In this document: positions 15,616 through 26,800 of the stretch, piece after piece
Layout: every line of letters begins with the position of its first letter
Position numbering within the stretch: position 1 is the first letter of the stretch
Assembly (NCBI GenBank): GCA_947464365.1
Contig: CANHWS010000008.1
Coordinates: forward strand, 1-27,320
Length of the DNA: 27,320 nucleotides
DNA from: Cytophagaceae bacterium
GTDB lineage: Bacteria; Bacteroidota; Bacteroidia; Cytophagales; Flexibacteraceae
Direction: 5' to 3'
Translations under genes and position numbers: made by a program
Notes under the pieces: model-generated
Told to the model about the DNA's origin: nothing
Database searches by the model: none
The model's input: the letters and a program-made list of their open reading frames with translations, nothing else

Positions 15616-16293
15616 CTAAACTGCGGTTGCAATCAGGTCCCGATAGGTTGCGACCACATGCTTGATGCTGGCATAGGAGTTCTGGATGGCTTTGTCCAGT
15701 TCGGCTGGGTTCATCCAACGCAGGTCCTCGATGCCTTCCTCATGCTGAGGTTTCATCAAGGCATCGTCATGACATTGCATGATGAACCAAGTTGTTTTTT
15801 TGATCGATCTGCGGCCGCCGTCAGTGTAGGTGTGCCAAGTGCTGCAGAGTTTTTCGTCTGCTGTTACCTTGACATTACACTCTTCGGCCACTTCGCGCAG
15901 GGCGCCTTGTACTGGTGTTTCCTCTTTTTCGAGTTTGCCTTTAGGTAAGTCCCAACGACCTAGACGATAGATCATCAAGACTTTGCCCTTTTTGAGGACT
16001 AATCCTCCGCCAGCTTTGACAACCTTATATTCAGTTTTGACCCACTCCCTGATGGCCTTGTAGTCTTGAGGGACCATCGTAATCCTGAGGAGCTTCGAAA
16101 CCCGCCTAAGCTCCATCAGCCGCATGATTGCAGCTAAAGATGCTGGCTCGGCATTCAGGATCAGGACATGACCTTTGAGGTTTTCGGCTGTGATCTGGGC
16201 CAGTGAGGTCAGCTGCTTGGTATAGTCCGCCAGCGGAACATTGTTAGGCTGGCGTTGTACGTCAATCAAAATGTCGTTTACAAACAGTTTCAT
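15616..16293 (-). CDS. NUDIX hydrolase with N-terminal extension
   Basis: A 225-residue protein whose residues about 93-215 form a NUDIX domain that hydrolyses a nucleoside diphosphate linked to some other group. The box starts at Gly119 (GKLEKEE), has Glu125 and continues REVAEEC (133-139). The metal-binding Glu residues are present, but the Gly expected after them is replaced by Asn140. Residues 1-80 do not belong to the NUDIX domain; they are short alternating strands and helices of unknown function. The conserved lead-in GRWDLPKGK is typical of the MutT-like group. The gene is divergent from pyrE across 333 bp, an arrangement familiar in Bacteroidota, which suggests but does not prove a link to nucleotide metabolism. 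The substrate cannot be predicted. Confidence 0.9.
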   Translation of the reverse strand: MKLFVNDILIDVQRQPNNVPLADYTKQLTSLAQITAENLKGHVLILNAEPASLAAIMRLMELRRVSKLLRITMVPQDYKAIREWVKTEYKVVKAGGGLVLKKGKVLMIYRLGRWDLPKGKLEKEETPVQGALREVAEECNVKVTADEKLCSTWHTYTDGGRRSIKKTTWFIMQCHDDALMKPQHEEGIEDLRWMNPAELDKAIQNSYASIKHVVATYRDLIATAV

Positions 16294-16626
16294 ATTGGCC
16301 TTCAGGCTGACTTTTTTTTGCTAGGAGCCCAGTAAGCGGCTTGTGGCCCTTTACTGACTTTCATACACCACTATATATCGAACCGATCCCTAAAGATACC
16401 CTTGCCTTTGCAAGGACCCTACAGGATGCCGAAAGTTGCAAAAATAGCAAATTATTCGCCCTTTGGTTTTGCCGTCGCCGCTGTCCCTGATACTTTTGCT
16501 GATAACTATGAGTACAAAGGGCCCACCTGGTGTTCCTGTTTTAGACCCAACGCCCACGATAGCCTACTACTGCCGACTATTGCCTTAATTTTACCCCACA
16601 TTCTAAATTTCCCAGCCCACCGCACC
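16294..16626. other. Divergent intergenic region between the NUDIX gene and pyrE
   Basis: The 333-bp region should hold the promoters of both genes. The pyrE frame stays open through most of it from a TTG at 16402, but the translation shows no recognisable family and is not expected in PyrE. A T8 run follows the NUDIX start region at about 16312. No RNA gene was seen. Confidence 0.5.
16580..16611 (+). promoter_or_regulatory. Possible pyrE promoter
   Basis: TTG at 16580-16582 is followed after 21 bp by TAAATTTC at 16604-16611, seven of eight matches to TAnnTTTG. The ATG at 16627 would leave a very short leader, so this is tentative. Confidence 0.25.
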
Positions 16627-17274
16627 ATGATCACGATAGCAGACCTAGGTATTGCCGAGCAAGTAGCCAGCTTTCTGCTTGACCACGAGGCGGTTAAATT
16701 GCGGCCACATCAGCCGTTTACCTGGGCGAGTGGCTGGTTGTCCCCTATTTATTGCGACAACCGCGTCACACTTTCCTATCCTGCTGTCCGGAGCTATATT
16801 AAGGAGAGCCTGTATGACCTCTTCGAGTCCCATTACAGTGGTGCCAATGTCATTGCAGGTGTCGCTACTGCTGGCATACCGATGGCTAGCCTCGTTGCTG
16901 ACGAAGCCCTGCTACCGCTATGTTACGTACGGAGTGCACCTAAAGGCCACGGAATGCAGAACCTGATAGAGGGAAGGCTCCCTGACGACCCACAAGTTTT
17001 GGTCATCGAGGACTTAATCAGCACAGGGGGGAGTTCGCTCAAAGCCGTAGAGGCACTTCGAGGAGCAGGTGCCAACGTGCTTGGGATGGCCGCCGTTTTC
17101 ACCTATGGTTTTGATGTTGCTTCGGAGGCTTTTGCTACCTCTGGCACTGACCTAGTAGCGCTGACCGATTACGTAACCTTGGTACGTGTCGCGCTAGACA
17201 AAAAAATTATCCAAGATGCTGATCTAGAACTACTTACCGCTTGGCGGGCCGACCCAGCAGGGTGGGGTAGATAG
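16627..17274 (+). CDS. pyrE: Orotate phosphoribosyltransferase
   Basis: A cytoplasmic enzyme of pyrimidine synthesis that joins orotate to PRPP to give orotidine 5'-phosphate. The ATG at 16627 gives 215 residues, close to the usual length, and begins just before the first conserved helix. Visible motifs are FTWASGWLSPIYCDNR (31-46, orotate and phosphate contacts), the AGVATAGIPMASLVAD stretch, the flexible catalytic loop around VRSAPKGHGMQNLIEG (101-116) and the PRPP-binding motif VLVIEDLISTGGSS (124-137) with its paired acidic residues. All are intact. The frame extends 75 codons further upstream from a TTG, but those residues have no family match. It is divergent from the NUDIX gene, and the next gene on its strand starts 579 bp away, so it is probably transcribed alone. 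Confidence 0.96.
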   Translation: MITIADLGIAEQVASFLLDHEAVKLRPHQPFTWASGWLSPIYCDNRVTLSYPAVRSYIKESLYDLFESHYSGANVIAGVATAGIPMASLVADEALLPLCYVRSAPKGHGMQNLIEGRLPDDPQVLVIEDLISTGGSSLKAVEALRGAGANVLGMAAVFTYGFDVASEAFATSGTDLVALTDYVTLVRVALDKKIIQDADLELLTAWRADPAGWGR

Positions 17275-17853
17275 ACCAGACCACTGGCAAAAAACAAAGT
17301 ATTGCACTGTGCCGCCTCTTGGTCTGCAGAGACCTAAGGGCGTATGCTGACTTGACAAGCCTAGGAGGATGTACTATTTTTGTGGGTAAGGGAACGATCT
17401 ATCCCACCCTTGAGCTGATGGTAGCTAATGCTTTGACTTGATGGTAAAGGAACTAAACCCGCTTTTTTGCCTCAATATTCTACTATTTAGATCCGAAATA
17501 GGCAGCCGCACCTAGTTACTTTTCGCCTTCAAGTAGTATCTATTGCTGTAAACGAAACCCAAACACCCAGCACTTGTGGCTCAATAATGCCAACATTAAG
17601 GGGGTATTAAAGTGTCGCCAACTACCAAAATCCTACCTTGGGTACCTTTTTCTCAAGATTTACCGAAAATATCTCCCGATTCTCAAAACAAAATGCAATA
17701 TTTATGGCCGTATAGCTCTGCTTGGCTCCTTGCCATGCCTTGTTATATGCTCTATTACCCACATACCCAACTATGACCGCATTACCAGCTGCGAAAAAAC
17801 GCCCACCAGGCACCATTGACGCTCTTACCAAATCCAATTTTACCCAACAAGGG
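17275..17853. other. Long region between pyrE and the giant surface-protein gene
   Basis: This 579-bp stretch contains a good promoter match at 17352-17382 and then about 470 bp of probable leader. A short frame at 17574-17819 begins with TTG and encodes a basic, Tyr/Ile-rich peptide with no recognised match; it is not supported as a gene. No tRNA or known riboswitch pattern was recognised. Confidence 0.5.
17352..17382 (+). promoter_or_regulatory. Bacteroidota-type promoter, probably for the giant surface protein
   Basis: TTG at 17352-17354 and TATTTTTG at 17375-17382, an exact TAnnTTTG, are separated by 20 bp. Both elements and the spacing fit the -33/-7 consensus of the phylum, and this is the best such match found in the window. 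Transcription would begin near 17389, about 465 bases upstream of the start codon at 17854. Confidence 0.45.
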
Positions 17854-20800
17854 ATGAAAACAACTCTACTCAGCACTTACATACGGCGCACTCTCTGCTC
17901 ACTAGCACTGCTATTGGGCCTAGGTGGTATGTCTGCCTTTGCGCAGACCACCTACACCTGGGATGGTGGCGGTGGCGCCGACAACCGCTGGACTACGGCT
18001 GCCAACTGGTCTTCGGACGTGTTGCCGGTGTCCGCAGTCGCTAGCGTCGTTGTGTTTCCGACAGGTACAACGGTAACGGTTCTAGATGTGCCAACCATCA
18101 CGCTTGGTGCACTAAGGACTCAAGGTACTGCTAATGTTACCCTGAAGCCTGCAACATCAGGTGCATCTGTACTCACCGTAGGCAACACTGCAGGTGGTGC
18201 GTTCAACCCAGCGGTTAGTGTAGAAGCGTCTGCCACCCTAACGATTACTGGGCGGGATAACCCAAGTGGTGTAGACCGCGACCTGACGCTAACCCAGCTT
18301 TCGAACGCGGCGGTTACTGGCACCATTTCGGGTAAGCTAGTCATTGAGCAAGACGATGATGTCAATTACACAGGTAGTGGGATCTTGACAACTCCTACAC
18401 TTGGCACATTAACATTTGACGCCACCTCCACATTTGAGTGGTCGCGCGATGGTGGTACTTTACCAACGCCTAACGGAACCAATTTGGTATTTAATGCCGC
18501 AAGCACAACACGGATTATTGGTGTAAAGCAAAACGCTCCAGCTACAATAACCGTAGCCTCTACTTTCGGAAACTTTGTTTGGGATTGCCCTAACCAAGCT
18601 ACCTCTGCAACTGCCTTTGCAAACAACGTTACAGTCACGATTACAGGTGATTTTACCCTTAACCATACAGGTACAGGGCATTTTGTACTAGGCAACGCCA
18701 ACAACAACGGTACAGTGCTTGCCGTGCGTGGCAACATGGTGATCGGTAGTGCAACGTTTGCTAATAAGGCAGTATTCAACTTACGGAATAACCAAAATGG
18801 GAATAACAGCAATGTTAACCTAAACGGCAACCTTACTGTCAATGCGAGCGGTACGCTCACTGCAACTAGCGGAACTGGCAACGTTTTTACTTTTGGAGGC
18901 GCCCTAACTGGCTTCACCAATACGGCCATGACCGTTAGCGGTACTGGTACCATTGACCTTGCTAGTCAACAGTATGCCCTTGCAGGCACTGGTGGTAGCT
19001 TTGCAGTAGCGACAAATGTTACACCCGCAGCCGTTACCGTAACTTGGAGCGCAGCAGGTAGCCGTGCGATGGCAACCAATGTCGCGGCAAGTTGTGTTTT
19101 GTTGCCTACAGTTAACTGTGCCCTTGGCACTGCACTTTCAAGCGGTCCAGCAACACTTTCGTCCGTTACTTCCACAATCACAGGTACCGTAACTTTCCCT
19201 TCAGGGCAAGACATCACAGTTGAGTTTGGTAACTATACTGCGGCAGCCTCTGGTGCCCTTAACATGAACCAGGTAGGTCGTACACACAACCTAGTTTTCA
19301 GCGGCGCAACGAATTCAATCCCTGCAACTGCCCTTGCAGGCTTCCAAGCTGGTAATAGCACTGTAACTTTCAGTGGTAAGGTCAACGGTCAACAAATTCC
19401 TTTCGGTACGACCTTCAATAACTTGATTATTGACGGTAGCCCTTTTGTGAACAACAGTACAGGAACCTCTGGTACATCTGCTACGATCACTGTCAACGGA
19501 ACCCTCACCCTCAAGTCAGGTAACCTCAATGCTGGTACTTTTGCTGTTAACAACGTCGTAAGGACAGATGGTACTGTAGGTTCGGCAACCATACAGCCAA
19601 TTGGCGCTGGTACCTATAACCTGACCTACGGCATACCTACGCTAACGCTCAACCGTAACACAGGTGCCGAGTGGTCAGCAACTGCTACCCATGTAAATAA
19701 CGTAACCATCAATACAGGTGCAGGCAACATCGTTACGATGGGTGCCCTCCGTACGTTTAACGGTGTTTTGACTTTCACTACTGGATACCTGAATACAGGT
19801 GCTTCGGGTAATGGTGTGGTCTTTAGTGCGACAGCCTCGCATACGGGTGCCTCAAATACCAGTAATATAATAGGTGTAGGTTCTGGCTTTGTTTTCCGCA
19901 CAGGTACCACCACCACTCCGTTTACCAATTTTGAGTTTCCTGTTGGGTCCATGGGCACGTATGCTCCTGTTACCGTTACCAACGTGGCCTTCACAGGCGC
20001 TACCCTTACTTTGGGATACAGAACGACACCAAACCGGTCAGCTTTAGCCCGTCCATCGACGATCAACCTCAACCGCAGTTGGGTCTTCACGACTTCTGCC
20101 GGAACCTTGACCTCCATAACCTCTAATTATACTTATGGTGCATCTGAGGCAACTGGCACGTTAACTACAGTACGTGGCCGGTCATTCTCTGGTACCTCTT
20201 GGGCTACCCCTGCCGCCGTCGGTACCATTACCTCTACCACCTTGCCAGGTGTTCAGTTCACTACAATCCCAACCTTACCAGCCGAGGTAACTGCCGGAGA
20301 TGCCAATGCCTTTGATATCACGCCTACCAATAAGGTATATATCCTTATTGCAGCGAACTGGACTGCCAATGCTAGTTGGGTAGGTGGTACAGCTGCATCA
20401 CGTCCCTCATTAAATGATGGTACCGAGCATATCATGATTGCTTTTAGCTCTACACTTACCTTGTCAAACAACCCTACATTCAACGCAGCGTCACTTTCAT
20501 TATCAAACGGTGGCGGTGCTACAATCAACGGCAATGCCTTTACGGTACAAGGTGATGTGGTTGTGAACAATCAGCTCAACTTTGGTGTCGCCTCAACTAT
20601 TTTAGGCAATATCATTATTGGCACTGGCGGGCAACTAAATGTGACCTCCAACCAAAACGTTAACCTTTCAGGCACGGGTAACCAAACCCTGACCAACAAT
20701 GGTGGTAGCCTGAGCACCAGCAATGTATTTGTATGTAATGCTGCTGCAGGCACCCGTACGGTAACGTTTGCTGGTCCTAACGCCTATACCATCGGTGGTG

Positions 20801-23800
20801 TCAACGTTGGTGGGACCACAGCTGGTAACGCTGTCAGCGTTGTTTTTAGTAATGACGATCCGAATACAGGAGTAACTGTTAACGGGCAGCTCAATAATAT
20901 CGGTGGCAATACATTTGGGCGCTTCTCAGTAGCTGCCAACAAAGTGCTTACCCTTACTGGTGCTACACCTTATGGTTTTTCTGGTGGAGATATTGCCGAC
21001 ACCACCAACTTTGATGCCTCGGCAACAGGTTGTACCGTTCGCTACAACGCAGATGCCAACCAAACCATTATGCCAGGGCTTTACCAGAATGTGATTCTGG
21101 GTAGCGCTGGTAGCGTCTCGGCTCGTTCCAAAAACTTGCCAGCTGCAGACCAAGTTCAGGTATTAGGTAACATTGAGTTGCGTGATGCGGTCACATTCCA
21201 AGATAACGGCTCTGCAGGTAGCGTTTTTGTTCTAGGATCCAAAACACAAGCCTCAACCTCCCAGCTCATTATCAAATCCAACCAAAGCCCTGCAGTCATT
21301 CTCGGCAACAACAACGCTGCTAATGCAAACCATGGCACGACCTGGATCCTGAGCAATGGTGATGTTTTCCCTCGTACTGTCGAGAACCCTTCTTCATCAA
21401 TTCGCTTTGGCTATTTGTATTTTGACGCTTTTGGTGCGAATACGATAACCATCAATCGTGATATTCAAATCACGAAAGCGATGTACACGTCCAAAATCTA
21501 TCCTGGGAACGATGTTATTTACCAACCACCATTCCAAACAACTACCTTCCTAACCAATCAGGGCACTAGGACAGACATGTTCCTTGGTCTTGGCGGTACC
21601 TCTACCAATCGTGGAGACTCCCTTACGCTGGGTAACTTTGTGCTTGCAGACAACCTAAACAACAACAACAGGCTAAACGTTAGCCGTAACGTTAAGATCG
21701 CAGGCGCTAGCCAAACAGCTGTCTTTACCGCCAATGGTTTCTCAAGCGGTATTGCCTGTGCTATCACCCTGAGTGATAACGTTGTTTTTGAGATTGATGC
21801 TAGCAATGTCCCTGATGGTCGTGCTGTGATGGCCTTCGGTAACGTGACAGTGCCGCCAGTGCTTACCGTCCCTGCGACGAGTCTCTTCAAGATTACCGCC
21901 CCCAACCGTATAAACTGGACTAATGCGACTACCTCTGGGCAGACAATTGCAGGTAACGTTGACTTCAATGGTAGCATCATTACCATAGCTGGTACCCATA
22001 CCTTCCAAGGTCGTATGCTGAATGTCAATCGGGTGACCATGACACATGCTACCGTCATCCAAGGTTTAGCCACTACAACTAGCTCTTTACCAAACATCAC
22101 CAAGACCGGTGACGGTGTCCTCACCTTTAGTGCGGGAGCGACTTTCTCAGGTAGTTTCGACTCGTTTTCGGGTGCTGACCTAGTTTTTAACGGCACCATT
22201 ACGACAACAAGCTCAGTTTCTGGCACTTCAGGTACAACGTTTTACACAACGTTTAATACCAATAACTCAATCACTGGTGCAGGTTCATTTAATCCCTTCA
22301 ATTGGCGTCACTTGCCAAGTGCTAACACGACCACCTTGGCCGTTAATGCCACTGTAGCTAATGATTTATCGGTTGAGTCTGGTGTTCTGACCGTAGGTTC
22401 ATCTACTACATCGCCTACACTTACTGTAGCCAATGATGTTGTTGTCCGTGGTGGTACGCTCAGCGCCAACACCACCGTCGGTACTGGTGTTTTAACCCCA
22501 ACCCTAATTGTTGATGGAAACTTAACTCAGCTAAGTGGTACTTTCTCCTTCGGAGGAACCTTCACCACACCTAACCAAGTTGCCCCAGTGGTTAACCTGC
22601 GTATGGGCAATGGTGTTGCTGGTGCCAAAGCCTTGTCTGGTACGTTTGCCTCAATGCACAACCTGACTATCGGCGACAATGCAGGTGACGTGCTGACCAA
22701 CACAGCTACTATCACTAGCCTAACAGGTAACATCTCCAACACTGGTTCGATGACCTCAACAGCAGGTACAGTTACCGTAGGTTCTACTACAACTAACAAC
22801 TCAAGCATCACAGCTAACACCATCGGTAGCAACCCTGGCCTTAGCTTCTTCAACTTAACTGTTGGTAACAATAACACCAATGCCCAAGTTATTTCACTTG
22901 GTGCAGATGTTACGGTTGGTAATACCAATAACATCCAGATCAATAACGCATCTGGTGGTTTTGCGCTTAATGGTTACCAACTAACTGTTAACGGGCAAAC
23001 AACAGGTACTGGTAGTTTCCGGGGAGATGTTAACGCTACACCAGGTACCAGCCGCCTTGTTTTATCTGGTTCTGCAGGAGCAACTGGTACATTCGGCTTT
23101 GCCTCAACGCACCAAAATTTGCAAGCGCTCACCCACAACAGGACCGCCTTCAACCAACAGTTGACCTCCAACTTGGTGATCACTGGGGCAGCTGGCAAAA
23201 AACCAAGCCTCAACCTACTTGCTGGTAATCTTGATGTCAGCAGCTCAAATGTGATTTCCTTCCAAGCTGCTGGTGCCCTAATCCGTCGTGGTGTTGGTTC
23301 TGTTACCGCTGCTGATATTGTTTCAACTAGCATGACCTCCGTCGGCTACGAATACACTGCCACTGCCACCGTTGGTGCTGGCAACGAAGTTCTATCTGGC
23401 ATCGCTGTCGATACCCTGACAATCAATGCACCAAGCGGCACAGTTACTGCTGCCGCTGCTATTGTCACATCTGGCAGACTGCGGATGACAGCTGGTATCC
23501 TTTCATTGGGTGCCATCAACTACACCGTTACCGATGCCAATCCGTTTATCACAGGTACCAATAGCTTTGTCGATCAGTCTGGTGCTGGCCGCCTGACCCA
23601 TTCGCGCGCTGCAGGAACTGCCTCAGACTTTAATGGCACATGGCCTATTGGTACTGGCTCTAGCTACTCGCCTGTCACGATCACTGGCCTAGCTGCTAGT
23701 GTATCTGGAACCCGGACCCTTAACGTCTTGCCAACGGCAAGTGCTAACCCGAATTTCCAAGTCGCTTCTGTCGGTCTTGCACGTTTCTTTAGCTTTACTT

Positions 23801-26800
23801 CAACTAACATTACTGCACTGACTGCTGGCTCACTTGCCTTTAGCTATGTAGATGCAGACATCAATGGCACCGAAGCCAGCTATCCTAGCAATGTCTATTA
23901 TTGGGATGGCGCTGTCTGGACCCTCGCTGGTACCCCATCTGTCAATGCAGGTGCAAATACCTTTACTGCTGGTGACCTTAATGGCCTAACCACGCTTAAC
24001 GGTACCCAATGGTCAACAGGCGAGCTTCAAGCCTTTGTTGTTGACTTGGTTTACAGCATCGCTGGTGGCGGTCTGTTCACCGATGGCTCTAAATGGTCTG
24101 ATACCGAAGGTGGCGCTGCTCGTGGTACTGCCCCAACTGTATCTGAGAAAATGGTTATTACCACTGGTAACAGCATCACACTTACTAACGGAGCTACAGT
24201 ACTCGCTACTGAAATCAGGTCAGGCGCTACCTTGTCCCAAGATGGTGCTACTGGTGTTGACTTAGGTAGCCTAGGCGGTACAGGCACACTTCGTATCAAC
24301 ACTACGACTGCTCCTACTGCGATTTATACCAACTTTGTTACGACCTCAGGTGGTACCATCGACTACTATGGTACAACAGGGTTTGCGATGCCCAACCTTA
24401 CCACCTATCGCAACCTGACCGTAAGTAATACGGACCTTGTTACATCATCTACCAACTTCACCCTTAACGGTGACTTGACAGTTACAGGCAAATTCCAGAA
24501 CACCCACGTAGTTACGCTCAACGCTGCTACAGGCATCATCGCTGGTACTGACTCTGTACGTCTGCACAACAGTATTCTCCCTGCGGGCAAGACATACGCT
24601 ATTAGCAACACAGGCGGTGTTAACATTTCTGGCACGCCAGCTGGTACAGGTATCCTGACCATGATTGCTGGTGGTAAAGTTGGTTATACCCAAGCTACTG
24701 TTCCTTATGGTTTGGTTTCTGCTGAGCTGAATAAGGCTGGAGTTACATTGGTTGCTAATGGTACGATTAACCAAACCATACCGACCCCGATTTTTAACCT
24801 CGAGACCAACAAGCCAAGTGGTACCATCACTTTAGCTGGTGTCAATACCATTAACGGTAACCTCAATATGCTTAGTGGTGTCATTAACTATCCACTGACC
24901 GCTACTTTGTTGATCAACGGATCTTTGACAGTTACCTCGCCTAGTGTTACCAACATGATCAACACGACTGGTGGTATCGCAGGTAATAGTGGTGGCACAA
25001 CAGGTTTTGTTTATGTCAGCTTTACAGACCCAGCCAATGCGACCTTGACTGTCCCAGTTGGCTCTAACAACAAATACCATGGCCTGACCTTCACCAATCT
25101 GAACGGTGCTGGTACTGGTTATGTGTACATCTCGACAACCAATGCAGCCAACCCACTGACCTCATCAAGCAATACCCTTGGTCAGTACTGGCGCTTTGGT
25201 ACCACCCTTGGTAGCTTCTCTGCCAATGTGGTTGGTACTTATGACCAAACCAATGTTGTCGGTACTGAGGCCAGCTATCAACTCAAACAAAGCGAAAACC
25301 AATTCTATTGGTCTGACCCAGGTACTGCCCGCAGCATCAACACAACTGCCAATACCTTCTCGATCACCTTGTTTGGCCCAACTACAAGCTTCTTGTATGA
25401 TCTAGCTCTTGGTCAGCCAGATGCGTTTATCCAGAACCTATTTAGCTCTATTGCCACTGGCAACTGGAACGATGCAAGTACTTGGGATGTTAATGGTGTG
25501 CCAGATCCTTCTGTTCCTGCTGTTGTTTTGATCAACTCTGGCCATATCGTCACCCTCACTACCAACGTAGTTTTGGCTCCTTCTTCTGGGTCGTACCTTG
25601 TAAGTGTGCAGCCAGGTGGTACTATCGGCTTTGCTGGTAGCAGCGTCTTGAGTGGTGGTGCAAACACCCGTCTCTTGATCAATGCAGATGCTGGCCTTAC
25701 AACCCAACACCCATCGGGTTGGGAGCAAAGCACAGCCGCTGGTTGTGTGCAAGTTGCTATCCGTAACTACTCTTTTGGTGGCATCTACGAATTCAATGGT
25801 ACTGCTGCCCAGACAACCGGTACATTTACTTCGACGCTCAATGGTAATGGCAAGCTCATTATCAACAATGGGTCGATGACTACCAACAACTTCACGACCA
25901 ACTCATTCCATCGCGAGACTGGCTTTACAGGTGGTGTATCTCTAGGCCGTCCTAACCTTGCGCTCAATGGCAATGCCACTATAGAGATTCGTTCAGGTGT
26001 CTTCACGCTTACAAACGTTACCCCATTCACCAACACGATTACAGGTACCAGCACCAATCCGATCACAGTAGGCCCTAATGCCTTGCTTCGTGTCGATTGC
26101 GGTGGCGCCAGGACCTTGCAAAGTGTTATCGGTAACGCAGGTGGTATCAATTGGACTACTACAGCACCATACGGAAGCCTGCACATTTTCAACGTTGGTG
26201 CTTCAGCTACTTATACAGGTACAAATGCTAGCGGTGGTAACATGTACGGAGCCAACATGCAGAACTTTGTTGTGCATACTGCACTCAATACTGCCGTGAT
26301 TCCGGTCTTTAGTCCGACTGTTCCGATCACAATTAGCGGTAACCTAACCATTGTGGGGCTAACAGCCAACTCGACTAACGCACTTGACTTTAATCTTGCT
26401 GATGGTGCTACTATCTACAAGGTTTACATGGCAGGTCAGCATCAGAACAGTGGCAAGTTCAATACCACACTTGGTTTCCCATCTGGTTCAACAGCTGGTA
26501 TCAACCTAATTGGTGACGCAAACCATAGCATTGGTCTAACCTTTACCAATGCCGAAATCCCTAACGCAAGTAGTGGGCAGAACATTACCCGCTTTATCTT
26601 GATGGGTTCTGGTACAGCAAACATGATCATGCCTAGTAATAAGGTCTTTAACGTAACAGGCTTGTTCAAGAACAGCTTTGCGCATGGAGGTTTTGGCATG
26701 GACGGTGGAGGTAATGACAACCTCATGACCCTGAGTGGCCCTATTCAACTAGATCAAAACTTGAATTTCTCAGGTGGTTCAGCAGCGTCAGATGTAGGTG

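Noticed and set aside
16402..16626. Seventy-five-codon in-frame N-terminal extension of pyrE
   Set aside because: It begins with TTG, has no PyrE family similarity, and the ATG at 16627 gives the normal family length.
17277..17326. CAGACCA / TGGTCTG inverted repeat just after pyrE as a terminator
   Set aside because: The arms are only 7 bp with a 36-base loop and no T-run follows.
17574..17819. 81-codon frame upstream of the giant gene
   Set aside because: It starts with TTG, has no recognisable family or signal peptide, and lies in what looks like a leader.
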